Assembly (NCBI GenBank): GCA_002371675.1
Contig: DFGE01000019.1
Location: 17,117-80,470 of the forward strand
Length of the DNA: 63,354 nt
Origin: Clostridiales bacterium UBA3758
GTDB taxonomy: Bacteria > Bacillota > Clostridia > Oscillospirales > Oscillospiraceae
Direction: 5' to 3'
In this document: positions 1 through 7,492 of the stretch, piece after piece
Layout of the letters: every line of letters begins with the position of its first letter
How positions within the stretch are numbered: the stretch's first letter is position 1
Program-made: the position numbers and the translations under genes
Notes under the pieces: model-generated
What the model was told of the DNA's origin: nothing
Database searches by the model: none
The model's input: only the letters and a program-made list of their open reading frames with translations

Positions 1-120
1 GTCGGCGCAGGCTGCTCGGTCGGCGTGGGCTGCTCGGTCGGCGCGGGCTGCTCCGTCGGGGTGGGCTGCTCGGTCGGCGTGGGCTGCTCGGTCGGCGCGG
101 GCTCTTCGGTCGGAGTGGGC
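1..120 (-). repeat. 18-bp tandem repeat coding for PTEQPx
   Basis: About six and a half units of an 18-bp sequence (GTCGGCGYGGGCTGCTCG on the plus strand) differ at one or two bases, mostly switching the last residue between Ala and Thr. It lies within the reading frame of the secreted protein, so copy-number change in steps of 18 bp would keep the frame. Confidence 0.85.
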
Positions 121-1208
121 GCGGGCTCCTTCACCGTCAGCACGCAGGGCGCGCCGAAGGTAAAGCTCAGGCTGTCCGTGCCGCCGAAGCCGGGCTTGAG
201 GGAGGCGGAGGCGGTGAGGATGTTCAGCTGGTACTCGCCGGCGACCAGCGCGGTCCCCTCGGGGACCTCCGCGCCGTCGCGGGAGACCTGGTAAACAACG
301 GAGTCGAGCTCAAACTGCTCGGGGAGCGCGGGCTCTGCGCTGCAGCTGAAGGAGGCAAAGCTCAGCTCGCTGCCCGCGGCGAACTCCGTGACGGAGCTCT
401 GGGCGCTGAGCTTGACGAGGTAGTTCCACACGGCCTGCATCTCGCAGTTGGTGTAGGGCTTGAAGCTGTCGCCGGGGTTGAGCCGCAGCGTGCTGCCGTT
501 GTCATAGCGCAGCTGCCAGCCGAGGAATTCCCGGTTCTCCTCGCTGAGCGCCTCGCGGGCGTTGAGCGTGTCGCCCAGCTTGAAGCTCTGCTCATTGCCG
601 TCGGAGTAGCGGAGCTTCAGCTCCGCGTCGGGGTTCTGCCTGGCGAAGACCGCGAGCAGGCTGTACTTGGGGAAGCTGCTCTCGGTGTTGTTCGCGGGCA
701 GACAGACGGAGTCGATGCGGAAGCTGTCGGGCTCCTCGGCGTTCGCCTTGGGGGCGCGGAAGGCGCTCTGGGCGACGAAGAGGGCGGCGGAATCCGCCCG
801 CGCGGCGGAGGGCAGCAGGTGGAGGTCGTAATTGGTCTCCTTGCTGTACTCCCCGGCGACCAGATACAGGCTCTGCACGTACCAGCCCTCGGGAGGCGTG
901 ACGGTCAGGTTGCTGTTCATCAGGTCGCGGAGGGTGAAGGAGCCGCCCTGCGCGATGTCGCGCATCTGCTGGTCGGCCTCGGCGCCCTCCTTGTCGGCGG
1001 GGCGCAGCTCGAGCTTGCAGCTCAGATTGTCCTCCGGCGTCAGGGCGCGGGCCGTGTTGTTCTCGTCCAGCACCTGCAGGGCGAGGCCGAGCGCCTCGTC
1101 GCCGCTGATCTTCAGCGGCTCATCCGCCAGCGCGAAGCCGCCGAGCTGGAGCATCAGCGCGAGCGCGAAGAGCAGGCTGAGCAGAGATCTCAGATTCTTT
1201 TTCATCAT
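1..1208 (-). CDS. Secreted repeat protein, 5' part only (cut by window edge)
   Basis: Reads from an ATG at 1208 (a second ATG follows directly; GAGGTG ribosome site just upstream) off the left edge with no stop, giving about 402 residues. The first ~27 residues (MMKKN, a Leu/Ala-rich core, then GFALA/DE) form a signal peptide. Around residues 200-260 a segment with LKLRYSDGNEQSFKLGD ... FLGW ... GDSF ... AVWN fits the Listeria-Bacteroides/InlB-type beta repeat (Flg_new). The visible C-terminal end is a run of (PTEQPx) hexapeptides encoded by an 18-bp tandem repeat at about 1-120, a typical wall-spanning or linker stretch. Most likely an exported or cell-surface protein; function unknown. A sorting signal, if any, lies outside the window. 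Confidence 0.8.
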   Translation of the reverse strand, partial: MMKKNLRSLLSLLFALALMLQLGGFALADEPLKISGDEALGLALQVLDENNTARALTPEDNLSCKLELRPADKEGAEADQQMRDIAQGGSFTLRDLMNSNLTVTPPEGWYVQSLYLVAGEYSKETNYDLHLLPSAARADSAALFVAQSAFRAPKANAEEPDSFRIDSVCLPANNTESSFPKYSLLAVFARQNPDAELKLRYSDGNEQSFKLGDTLNAREALSEENREFLGWQLRYDNGSTLRLNPGDSFKPYTNCEMQAVWNYLVKLSAQSSVTEFAAGSELSFASFSCSAEPALPEQFELDSVVYQVSRDGAEVPEGTALVAGEYQLNILTASASLKPGFGGTDSLSFTFGAPCVLTVKEPAPTPTEEPAPTEQPTPTEQPTPTEQPAPTEQPTPTEQPAP

Positions 1209-1479
1209 GGTTCACCTCGAAAGAAATGTCGCTTGTTTATGGCTTACATTATATCGGAGAGAGGGCGAAAAGGAAAGACCGCAAAATCATAAGATTTATT
1301 AAGGAAAAGCGCCGCCCGCGGAGCGGATCGCGCGCTGCCGCGCCTTCGCCGCGGGAGGGCCGCCCCCCGGCGGGCGATTCCCTTCTCTCTTCTGCGTACA
1401 ATATACACCCTTCCGGCGCGCTTGCCAACTTAAGAATCCTTAAACCGCGCGCCGCCCGCCGGAGCGGGGAGAAAAGGGC

Positions 1480-1507
1480 TTGCAAACGGCGAAAAAGCTG
1501 TTATAGT
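1480..1507 (+). promoter_or_regulatory. Likely sigma-A promoter of msrC
   Basis: TTGCAA at 1480-1485 and TATAGT at 1502-1507 are separated by 16 bp, 38 bp before the start codon. The rest of 1209-1479, between the divergent secreted protein and this gene, shows no other recognisable element. Confidence 0.5.
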
Positions 1508-1544
1508 CTGAAAATAAGGTATCTTACGGAAGGAAGGGACGGTC

Positions 1545-2000
1545 ATGACCGATTATTCTCTGCTCTGCGAGCAGCTCAGGAGCCTTGTGCGGGGCGTGCC
1601 GCACGAGATTGCAAACCTCGCCAACGCCTCGGCGCTGCTCTGGCAGAGCCTGGAGGAGCTCAACTGGGCGGGCTTCTATCTCCTCGAGGGGGACACTCTC
1701 GTGCTCGGCCCCTTCCAGGGCAAGCCCGCCTGCATCGAGATCGCCCTCACCCGCGGCGTCTGCGGCGCGGCGGCGCGGGAGGACAGGACGCAGCGCGTGG
1801 ACGACGTGCACGCCTTCCCCGGCCACATCGCCTGTGACTGCGCCTCGGCTTCCGAGCTCGTGATCCCGCTGCACCGCGGCGGGAGGGTATGCGGCGTGCT
1901 CGATCTCGACAGTCCGCGCATCGGCCGCTTCCGCGAGGAGGACGCGCGCGGCCTGGAGGCCTTCGCGCAGATTCTGGAAAAGGAGCTCTGGGGCGCATGA
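1545..2000 (+). CDS. msrC: Free methionine-(R)-sulfoxide reductase (GAF-domain fRMsr)
   Basis: A 151-residue single GAF domain. It reduces free L-methionine-(R)-sulfoxide in the cytosol, using thioredoxin as the final electron donor in characterised members. Three cysteines, C63 (KPACIE), C73 (GVCGAA) and C97 (HIACD), have spacings of 10 and 24 residues. These equal the spacings of the catalytic/resolving cysteines of the E. coli enzyme (84, 94, 118), so the site looks complete. The start at 1545 has GGAAGGAAGGG upstream. Its stop overlaps the ATG of the next gene (ATGA), so the two are probably translationally coupled. Family assignment is firm; the exact substrate is taken from the family. 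Confidence 0.92.
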   Translation: MTDYSLLCEQLRSLVRGVPHEIANLANASALLWQSLEELNWAGFYLLEGDTLVLGPFQGKPACIEIALTRGVCGAAAREDRTQRVDDVHAFPGHIACDCASASELVIPLHRGGRVCGVLDLDSPRIGRFREEDARGLEAFAQILEKELWGA

Positions 2001-2305
2001 TCCGCAAAGTCAGCTTCGCCGCCGGCAAGGCGATCCTCGACGCGCGGACTGATGCCGTGCTGCTGGACGTGCGCGAGGAGGAGGAATACATCACCGGGCA
2101 CGCGGCCGGAGCCCTGCTGCTGCCCGTCGGGCAGATCGACGCCGGGAGCGCCGCCGGGGCGATTCCCTCCCGCGATACGCCCGTTCTGCTCTACTGCCGC
2201 AGCGGCATGCGCAGCCGCCGCGCCGCAAAGGCGCTCGACGCGCTCGGCTACACGCAGCTCTACGACCTCGGCAGCCTGGTCGGCTGGCCCTACGGCCTGG
2301 AATGA
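1997..2305 (+). CDS. Single-domain rhodanese-like sulfurtransferase
   Basis: 102 residues. The start at 1997 overlaps the stop of msrC by 4 bp; longer upstream extensions in the frame run through msrC and have no ribosome site. The fold is visible as LLDVREEEEYITGHAAGALLLP (residues 22-43) and the active-site loop LLYCRSGMRSRRA with cysteine C67. This Cys-Arg-Ser-Gly-Met-Arg-Ser loop is typical of small GlpE/PspE-like rhodaneses that carry a persulfide. Coupling to a methionine-sulfoxide reductase suggests a role in sulfur or oxidative-stress handling, which is inference. Confidence 0.88.
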   Translation: MIRKVSFAAGKAILDARTDAVLLDVREEEEYITGHAAGALLLPVGQIDAGSAAGAIPSRDTPVLLYCRSGMRSRRAAKALDALGYTQLYDLGSLVGWPYGLE

Positions 2306-2323
2306 GCCCGGGCGATAATTATG

Positions 2324-2350
2324 TTGCAATTACCGGAAAAAAGGTATAAA
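2324..2350 (+). promoter_or_regulatory. Possible promoter of the DUF1508 gene
   Basis: TTGCAA (2324-2329) and TATAAA (2345-2350) with a short 15-bp spacer lie about 50 bp before the start codon in a locally AT-rich patch between GC-rich genes. Confidence 0.4.
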
Positions 2351-2400
2351 ATGCAAAGCAGGAGCAAATGCCTAACAACAATCTGACAGGAGGCAATACC

Positions 2401-2772
2401 ATGGGTAAATTCGTCATCAAAACGACCAAGTCGGGCGTGAAGTTCGATCTGAAGGCCGGCAACGGCGAGGTCATCGCCACCAGCGAAGTCTACACCACCG
2501 AGGCAGCCTGCCGCAAGGGCATTGACAGCGTCAAGCGCTGCTGCCTGGGAGGTATCGAGGATCAGACCGTGGAGAACTTCGAGGTCGTCAAGCACCCCAA
2601 GTTCGAGCTGTTCACGGACAAGGCCGGGGAATTCCGCTTCCGCCTGAAGGCCCGCAACGGTGAGATCATCGCCGTCAGCGAGGGCTACAAGAAAAAGGAC
2701 AGCTGCCTCAACGGCATCGAGAGCGTCAGGAAGAACGCCCCCGAAGCGCCCATCGAGAAGCTGGAGGACTGA
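2401..2772 (+). CDS. DUF1508 (YegP-like) tandem-domain protein
   Basis: 123 residues made of two DUF1508 repeats. The first (residues 3-55) has KFVIKTTKSGVKFDLKAGNG ... YTTEAACRKGIDSVK. The second (about 64-120) has FELFTDKAGEFRFRLKARNG ... YKKKDSCLNGIESV. The paired YegP fold is common in bacteria and its biochemical role is unknown; several members are reported as stress- or biofilm-associated. Start at 2401 is chosen over an in-frame ATG at 2368 because AGGAGG lies 6-11 bases before it. A strong terminator follows at 2856. The gene stands alone and marks the left chromosomal flank of the island region. Confidence 0.9.
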   Translation: MGKFVIKTTKSGVKFDLKAGNGEVIATSEVYTTEAACRKGIDSVKRCCLGGIEDQTVENFEVVKHPKFELFTDKAGEFRFRLKARNGEIIAVSEGYKKKDSCLNGIESVRKNAPEAPIEKLED

Positions 2773-2855
2773 TCCCGCAGCACCGCGCAGCATTGCCGCG
2801 CAGCCTATCCCTTCGTATTGTAAAGCGCATCCTGTTCCTTCGTATCATGATTATA

Positions 2856-2900
2856 GGATGGCAAAAAGCCCCGGCCCGCCGCCGGGGCTTTTTGCCATCC
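2856..2900. terminator. Perfect 20-bp stem terminator
   Basis: Arms 2856-2875 and 2881-2900 are perfectly complementary around the loop CCGCC. Each arm contains five A or T next to the GC core (AAAAAGCCCCGG / CCGGGGCTTTTT), so it can terminate in both directions. It ends the DUF1508 transcript. Confidence 0.85.
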
Positions 2901-3025
2901 TCGCGCCGATCTGCCGTCACTCCCCCGCCCCACGGCCGCGCCTGCAGGGGCGGGGCTTGTGCCAGGGGAAACACGGTAAACAGCAGTGTGCGCACCGGTT
3001 CATGCACAGTCCGCCTTGCAGTGCC

Positions 3026-3120
3026 CGGAGAATGCTGCGGGCTTACGCTGCTCCCTGCATTCTCCGACCGCTACGGAAATTGCGAGCTCACTTTTTCTGC
3101 CGCCGGCAGCGTGAGCCCGC
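3026..3120. repeat. Nested inverted repeats beside the island boundary
   Basis: CGGAGAATGC (3026-3035) pairs with 3057-3066, and the 15-mer 3037-3051 pairs with 3106-3120 with one mismatch. The two pairings interleave, so they are mutually exclusive folds. No gene is visible in 2901-3167; function unknown. Confidence 0.45.
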
Positions 3121-3167
3121 AATTCCCACCGGCATGTGCGGACATGATTCAAATCCCATTGGGAATC

Positions 3168-3207
3168 AAAAAGAGCACCCCACCCTTCCGGGTGAGCTGC
3201 TCTTTTT
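3168..3207. terminator. Hairpin directly beside the tRNA-core copy at 3207
   Basis: AAAAAGAGCA (3168-3177) pairs with TGCTCTTTTT (3198-3207), with an inner CACCC/GGGTG stem. It stands where a tRNA terminator would stand relative to the partial tRNA end at 3207, just as the true terminator does beside the intact tRNA at 63190. Confidence 0.7.
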
Positions 3208-3229
3208 GGCGCAGAAGGAGGGATTTGAA
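3207..3229 (-). repeat. Partial tRNA-Ser 3' end, distal attachment-site copy of island 1
   Basis: These 23 bp are identical to 63190-63212, the acceptor 3' strand, T stem and T loop (with CCA) of the intact tRNA-Ser(GCT), in the same orientation. The rest of the tRNA is absent. Such duplicated tRNA 3' ends are left by site-specific integration of genomic islands. Confidence 0.75.
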
Positions 3230-3381
3230 TTGAAGGCGTTGATTCCAATAGAACTTTTTTGAAAAAAACGAGGACTAATGGAACAATTATCAGCTAAAAT
3301 CTGTACCTGTCAGAGCGCTTGTTTCCAATGGTTCCAATCTATAAAGGGTCAAATAAAGGGTCAAAAACAGGAGGAGAAACC
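3230..3381 (+). repeat. Conserved island left-end leader (copy A)
   Basis: Non-coding stretch between the tRNA core and tnpV. It starts TTGAAGGCGT(T/C)GATTCCAAT and ends with GGTTCCAATCTATAAAGGG and AGGGTCAAATAAAGGGTCAA just before the tnpV ribosome site. Near-identical copies lie at 37421-37573 and 45792-45945, each also followed by tnpV or its remnant. Confidence 0.8.
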
Positions 3382-3756
3382 ATGGAAAAATCGCTGCACG
3401 AAGAGCTGGGCGGAAGCTATACCAAGGTCGGAGATTACCTTCTTCCCAATCTTACAATTGACGAATCTGAGCAGCAGCCCATTGGCAAATATGGTCGAAT
3501 GCGTAAGCACTATCTGAAAGAGCACCGGCCGGTGCTGTACACAAATCTGCTAGTAACCGGCAATTCGGATAAGCACTTGGCCGCTATCGACGAAGCCTGC
3601 GAGGATCGCATGGAACTGCTTACCCGGCAGATGGCACAGTGTAAGGGCGTGACTGAAGCGCTCAAAGCTACCGATCAGATGGAGTGGGTGCGCCGCATGA
3701 ACAACATCCAAAACCGGGCGGAAGAGATCATACTAAGCGAGCTCATCTACTGCTGA
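3382..3756 (+). CDS. TnpV family transposon protein
   Basis: 124 residues, reading from the ATG after AGGAGGAG. The protein has the TnpV family pattern: YTKVGDYLLPNLTIDE near residues 12-27, IGKYGRMRKHYLKEHRP near 35-51, and the C-terminal ATDQMEWVRRMNNIQNRAEE. TnpV occurs on Tn4451/Tn4453-type mobilizable transposons and many Clostridia islands; its biochemical role is not established. This copy is intact. It is followed after 11 bp by a truncated DUF6809 gene, the usual partner. No TnpX serine recombinase accompanies it. Confidence 0.85.
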   Translation: MEKSLHEELGGSYTKVGDYLLPNLTIDESEQQPIGKYGRMRKHYLKEHRPVLYTNLLVTGNSDKHLAAIDEACEDRMELLTRQMAQCKGVTEALKATDQMEWVRRMNNIQNRAEEIILSELIYC

Positions 3757-3767
3757 GGAGTGTCAAG

Positions 3768-4034
3768 ATGTTGATACTGGAAGACCTTTACCTCGGCGAT
3801 GTTCGTCCCAGTGAGCGCAGCTTTAAGCGCAACAGCCAGTACGCCAAGGCGCTGGACGAAGTTGTGAGGGCCGGGGACGCACTGACGGACACGCTCACCG
3901 AAAAGCAGAAAGAAATGTTCGAAGACTACATGACCGCCCAGCGGGAGGTCAATGTGCTCACGAATTGTGAGACGTTCCTTTATACCAGTTATTTTCATTG
4001 TTTTCCCGTGTTCAGCATTCGTGTGATCCCATAG
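3768..4034 (+). pseudogene. DUF6809 small protein, C-terminus replaced
   Basis: Begins MLILEDLYLGDVRPSERS after GAGGAG and keeps the family core (SQYAKALDEVV ... LTEKQKEMFEDYM) to NVLTNCETF near base 3982. The expected ending, seen at 46540-46615 as SAFRLAAKIMVDVLTDGDMRKI, is missing; the frame runs into unrelated sequence that overlaps the convergent DUF4405 gene. The junction at about 3982 marks where island cargo was joined to the tnpV-DUF6809 end. Function of the family is unknown. Confidence 0.75.
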
Positions 4035-4624
4035 CCCGACAGAGCAAAAAACACAATCACGGCCAGGAGATCCGTCAGGAAGAATATACGCGGCTCGCTG
4101 TAATCGAAATAGACAAACTGCATTTTTAGAAACATATAGTCCGGGATCTGCCGCTTGAAAAAAGCATAGACCCCGTACAGGGAAACCGCAGACAAAATCA
4201 CTATGGCCGTCCGTCTTCCCTTGCCCTTGGGCAGCATGCTTCTCAAATGGGTGCCTGCGTGAAGGCTCATCAGCACAAAGCCCCAGTACGCCAGCGGCAG
4301 ATGGATCGTCCGGGCGACAGACGCCATCCCTGCTGTCGGCAGATAGGCAAACAAGTGCTTGCTCATGAGGATGCCGCACAGGGGCTGGACGATCATGAAG
4401 AGCAGCAAAGAAAGGTTCAGCGTGGTCTGAAAGACCCGTTGCGGCGAATATTGCCCTCTGAACAGGCTCTTCCACCATTCCCGGTTGATCCCGTGATGCA
4501 GGAGGAACAGAGCCAGCATCAGCGTTCCCGCCGCCTCGTGGAAGGCCTCTCCGATCAGCGAATAGGCCATCAGCATCGGCAGCAGGAGCAGCATGGCGGC
4601 ATCAAGGATCCGTCTCTTTGCCAT
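3995..4624 (-). CDS. DUF4405-type membrane protein (cytochrome b-like)
   Basis: 209 residues with about five hydrophobic segments (roughly residues 8-28, 33-45, 70-92, 108-124, 142-158 and 186-204). Paired histidines (HEAAG, LLHHGIN, IHLPLAYWGFVLMSLHAGTH) sit near the first and third segments, as in small b-type haem membrane proteins. The DUF4405 family is often encoded beside flavodoxins. It begins 1 nt after the stop of the upstream flavodoxin lipoprotein, so it is the last gene of the LysR-linked redox operon. Likely a membrane electron carrier; haem binding is inferred from the histidine pattern. Confidence 0.75.
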   Translation of the reverse strand: MAKRRILDAAMLLLLPMLMAYSLIGEAFHEAAGTLMLALFLLHHGINREWWKSLFRGQYSPQRVFQTTLNLSLLLFMIVQPLCGILMSKHLFAYLPTAGMASVARTIHLPLAYWGFVLMSLHAGTHLRSMLPKGKGRRTAIVILSAVSLYGVYAFFKRQIPDYMFLKMQFVYFDYSEPRIFFLTDLLAVIVFFALSGYGITRMLNTGKQ

Positions 4625-4625
4625 C

Positions 4626-5345
4626 TCAGAAGCCCAGCTCGCTCAGCCAGTTCGCAACAGAGGTCTGCACTTTATCGGGGTTATTCTGCGCGTCGGTCCC
4701 GGCAATGGCAAGTCCCTTTGCAACGGTGCAATCCGGATAGGCTGCGGCAAGGCTTCGGTCAAAGCCTGACAGGCCGCTGCCCGCATGGGTGGAGAACGGA
4801 ATCAGGGTTTTCCCGGAAAGAGGAGTGCTCTCAAACACGGTATACAGGATCATCGGCCAGTCGCCCCACCAGACCGGAGCGCCGATAAAGATCGTATCGT
4901 AGCTTTCAAAGGCAGGAAGCTCCCCGGCATAGGCCGGGCGGGCTCCGTCCCGCTGTTCCTGCAAGGCAACATCGGTCAGCTCCTTATAGGTCATGGGATA
5001 GTGATCATCCGCCGGGAGAATCTCGTACAGGTCAGCGCCTGTCGCCTCGCCGATCATTTCCGCCACAATGGCGGTGTTGCCTTTTTCGATCACTCCCACA
5101 TTGTACTGCTCTCCGGTGCGGGAGAAATAGAGTACCAGGATATTGCTGCCGGACTTCTCAGAGGCTTCTGCGTCGGCTGCGGTCTGCTGCTCCGTTCCTG
5201 CGTCCGCCGCAGGTTCCGGATGTGCGGTTTCGGCGACACTCTCCTGCGTTTGCTGGGAAGCAGGCTGCGTCTGCGACGCCGAGCCGCAGGCAGCAAGGCT
5301 GAACAACAATACCGCCACCAGCAAAACAGAGATCGTTTTCTTCAT
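4626..5345 (-). CDS. Lipoprotein-anchored flavodoxin
   Basis: 239 residues. An N-terminal signal with lipobox LAAC (Cys20) is followed by a Ser/Gln/Glu/Ala-rich linker to about residue 68, then a flavodoxin domain. The FMN phosphate loop is LYFSRTGEQYN (near residues 73-83), followed by APVWWGDWP and a FSTHAGSG loop. The protein should sit on the outer face of the membrane, which is uncommon for flavodoxins that serve cytosolic redox. Followed 1 nt later by a DUF4405 membrane protein that could pass electrons to it. Confidence 0.88.
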   Translation of the reverse strand: MKKTISVLLVAVLLFSLAACGSASQTQPASQQTQESVAETAHPEPAADAGTEQQTAADAEASEKSGSNILVLYFSRTGEQYNVGVIEKGNTAIVAEMIGEATGADLYEILPADDHYPMTYKELTDVALQEQRDGARPAYAGELPAFESYDTIFIGAPVWWGDWPMILYTVFESTPLSGKTLIPFSTHAGSGLSGFDRSLAAAYPDCTVAKGLAIAGTDAQNNPDKVQTSVANWLSELGF

Positions 5346-5364
5346 AGTGTTTCCTTTCTGACTG

Positions 5365-6504
5365 TCAAAAACTGTGCCCCGTCAGCCACGCCACTGCCTT
5401 TTCGACCAGATTGGTGATGTCTGTGCCGTCGGCTGTGATGACCGTCTGCTTTTCCAGTCCCTTGTGGAAATCAACGTGCTCAACCTCTGCGATGGCGTTT
5501 TTCAGATAATTGTTGTCATCCGAAAATCCGGGGTCCGGCTGGATCTGGCAGATGCTGTAGGCCTGCAGGATCGCGCTGACGGGAACGCCGTGGTACAAAA
5601 GTCCCTTGTACCGCTCGATCTCGCTCTGCTTGATGGGCGCGCTTTCCCGATAGAGCCGCATGGCCTCCGCAAGCGCCTGCTTCTCCTCTTCGGTCAGAGG
5701 CTCTGCGCTGTTCGCGGTCTTTGTATTGTCGAGAACCTGCTCCAGCGTGCTCATACCGGAGAGGACGGCAATGACGTCTTCTTTCTCCAGGCAGAAACGC
5801 ACCGACCAGGAGGCGATGCTCCAATCTGGGTGGACAGCCTTCAGTACGCGCTCCGCGTCCTCCGGCAGCCTGGCAAGTCCGCCGCCCTTGACGGCTTCCA
5901 TGATGACGACCTTCCGCCCGTGCTTACGGATCACCTCATAGCAGGGGCCGGCCTGCACCAGTTCGCTGTCCCAGTCGATGGGGTTGAGGGCGATCTGGAC
6001 AAACTCGATCTCCGGATGCTCCGTCAGCACGCGATCCAACAGCTTTGCGGAGGAATGGAAGGAGATGCCAAGGTGGCGGATCTTTCCGTCTTCCTTCCAC
6101 TTCTTTGCATAGTCGAACAGGTGCGTCGTCTTCACGATGCCGCCCTTGCCGTCATAGCCGTCGTAGTAGACGTTCTGAATGTTGTGGAGCAGATAGTAAT
6201 CGATATAGTCCACGCCGAGATTGTCCAGCTGACGCTGGAAGGTCTCTTCGATCTTCTCTTCCGGGATCAGCATAAAGGTCGGGAACTTTGTCGCGACCGT
6301 AAAGCTCTCCCTCGGATGCCGCTCCACCAGGGCCTTTCGGGTCGCCTCTTCGCTCTTCCCGTTGTGATAGACAAAGCTTGTGTCAAAGTAGGTGTACCCG
6401 GCGTCCAGAAACGCATCCACCATTTGGTTCAGCTGCTCATAATCGAAATCGGTCGGCCCGGAAAGCACCGGCAACCGCATCATGCCAAAACCAAGATTCT
6501 TCAT
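5365..6504 (-). CDS. Aldo/keto reductase
   Basis: 379 residues, starting 7 bases after an AGGAGG site. The NAD(P)H-dependent TIM barrel has the tetrad D41 (YFDTS), Y46, K73 (ATKFP) and H107 (YLLHN). The C-terminal ~100 residues (from about 280) form the helical extension of the family, but the CxxCxxxC ferredoxin-type cluster seen in some clostridial relatives is not present; only isolated cysteines occur (YSICQI). Probably reduces aldehydes or quinone-like compounds. It lies inside a flavodoxin/acetyltransferase operon. Confidence 0.88.
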   Translation of the reverse strand: MKNLGFGMMRLPVLSGPTDFDYEQLNQMVDAFLDAGYTYFDTSFVYHNGKSEEATRKALVERHPRESFTVATKFPTFMLIPEEKIEETFQRQLDNLGVDYIDYYLLHNIQNVYYDGYDGKGGIVKTTHLFDYAKKWKEDGKIRHLGISFHSSAKLLDRVLTEHPEIEFVQIALNPIDWDSELVQAGPCYEVIRKHGRKVVIMEAVKGGGLARLPEDAERVLKAVHPDWSIASWSVRFCLEKEDVIAVLSGMSTLEQVLDNTKTANSAEPLTEEEKQALAEAMRLYRESAPIKQSEIERYKGLLYHGVPVSAILQAYSICQIQPDPGFSDDNNYLKNAIAEVEHVDFHKGLEKQTVITADGTDITNLVEKAVAWLTGHSF

Positions 6505-6526
6505 GCCAAGTTCCTCCTGTAAACTC

Positions 6527-6895
6527 TCAATACGTTGAAGCGCTGGAGCTGCTGAATTTCCAGCGCCCGTTTTCTTTCCTCAGTGTAAAGTCTCCCCGCA
6601 GGCGCCAGCTGTGCTTTCCGCCGCCATAAACGGCAGCCAGCACCCGGCTCTTGCCGATCATGTTTGCATGATCCCCGGCCACGGTGACCTCGATGCTGTC
6701 ATGTTCTGCTGAGTAGTAATTGAAAGTGCCGTCCAGCAGCCCTTTCAAAAACGCCTCGGCCGACTGCTTCACGCCGGTCATGTGAAGCAGGGTATAGTCG
6801 TCCGTCATCAGACTGCGCAGGCCATCCACGTTCTTTTCGATCATGTACTGCCAGTATTTCCTGTACAGTTTGCGGATCCATTCTGCTTCATCCAT
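6527..6895 (-). CDS. SnoaL/NTF2-like small protein
   Basis: 122 residues. The start at 6895 (AGAGGG upstream) is preferred over an upstream ATG that lies inside the preceding gene; its first codon is 1 nt after that gene's stop. The cone-like NTF2 fold is suggested by IRKLYRKYWQYMIEKNVDGLRSLMTDDYTLLHMTG and the end DFTLRKENGRWKF, as in DUF4440/SnoaL-like proteins. Function cannot be told from sequence; position within the redox operon suggests a detoxification role. Confidence 0.75.
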   Translation of the reverse strand: MDEAEWIRKLYRKYWQYMIEKNVDGLRSLMTDDYTLLHMTGVKQSAEAFLKGLLDGTFNYYSAEHDSIEVTVAGDHANMIGKSRVLAAVYGGGKHSWRLRGDFTLRKENGRWKFSSSSASTY

Positions 6896-6896
6896 T

Positions 6897-7481
6897 TTAT
6901 TCCCTCTGTTCCGCCGGGTCAAGCATACGGATCACTTTTGCCGGGACGCCGCCCACAACGGCATAATCGGGCACGTCCTTTGTGACGACCGCACCTGCCG
7001 CAACGACAGCATATGCTCCGATCGTGACTCCGGGGCAGATCGTGACGTTCATGCCGAGCCATGCGTTCTTCCTGACCAACACTTTTCCGTAGGTATATCT
7101 GGTGTGGCGCTCGTTCATGTCGTGGTTGATCGTGGCGATCCGCAATCCAGGAGCCGCCATGGAGCCATCCTCAAATTCGATCCCGCCGGATGCGGAGAGG
7201 ATAGCGGAATGGTTGATGAAAACGCCCTTTCCAAACTTGACCCGATTTCCGAAATCGCAGATAAACGGGGTAAGGATCCGCACGTCATCCAGTTTCCGGC
7301 CAAACAGCTCTTCCAGATATCCCATATAGGCAGGATCGTCAGGCATCGCCGCGTTGGCCTTGGCGCAGAGCGTTCTCGCGCGCATCATTTCTTCCACGGC
7401 CTCCCGGAAATAGGGTTCCCGGGTATCCGTCGGCCCGCCCTTGTCCATCAGTTCGTATACATAGCCTTTTTGATAATCCAT
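6897..7481 (-). CDS. Maltose/galactoside O-acetyltransferase-like (LbH) enzyme
   Basis: 194 residues from an ATG preceded by GAGGAG; upstream in-frame starts overlap the flavodoxin gene. The N-terminal MAC domain (YEPYFREAVEEMM-like region, residues ~20-60) and the left-handed beta-helix (GKGVFINHSAILSASGG, IGAYAVVAAGAVVTKDVP) identify the sugar O-acetyltransferase family that transfers acetyl from acetyl-CoA to sugars. The active-site His lies in INHDMNERH. It sits 12 bp after the flavodoxin gene. Confidence 0.88.
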   Translation of the reverse strand: MDYQKGYVYELMDKGGPTDTREPYFREAVEEMMRARTLCAKANAAMPDDPAYMGYLEELFGRKLDDVRILTPFICDFGNRVKFGKGVFINHSAILSASGGIEFEDGSMAAPGLRIATINHDMNERHTRYTYGKVLVRKNAWLGMNVTICPGVTIGAYAVVAAGAVVTKDVPDYAVVGGVPAKVIRMLDPAEQRE

Positions 7482-7492
7482 CTGTTTTCTCC

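Noticed and set aside
1..120. CRISPR-like short repeats at the left edge
   Set aside because: Contiguous 18-bp units without spacers that encode PTEQPx in frame; a protein repeat.
3121..3167. TTCAAATCCC at 3149 as a second tRNA remnant on the plus strand
   Set aside because: Only a T-loop-like string is present; no matching T stem or acceptor follows.
3278..3517. Short frame MEQLSAKICTCQSACFQWFQ... before tnpV
   Set aside because: It crosses the tnpV start in another frame, has no ribosome site and is not kept in the other leader copies (the start codon becomes ATA in copy B).
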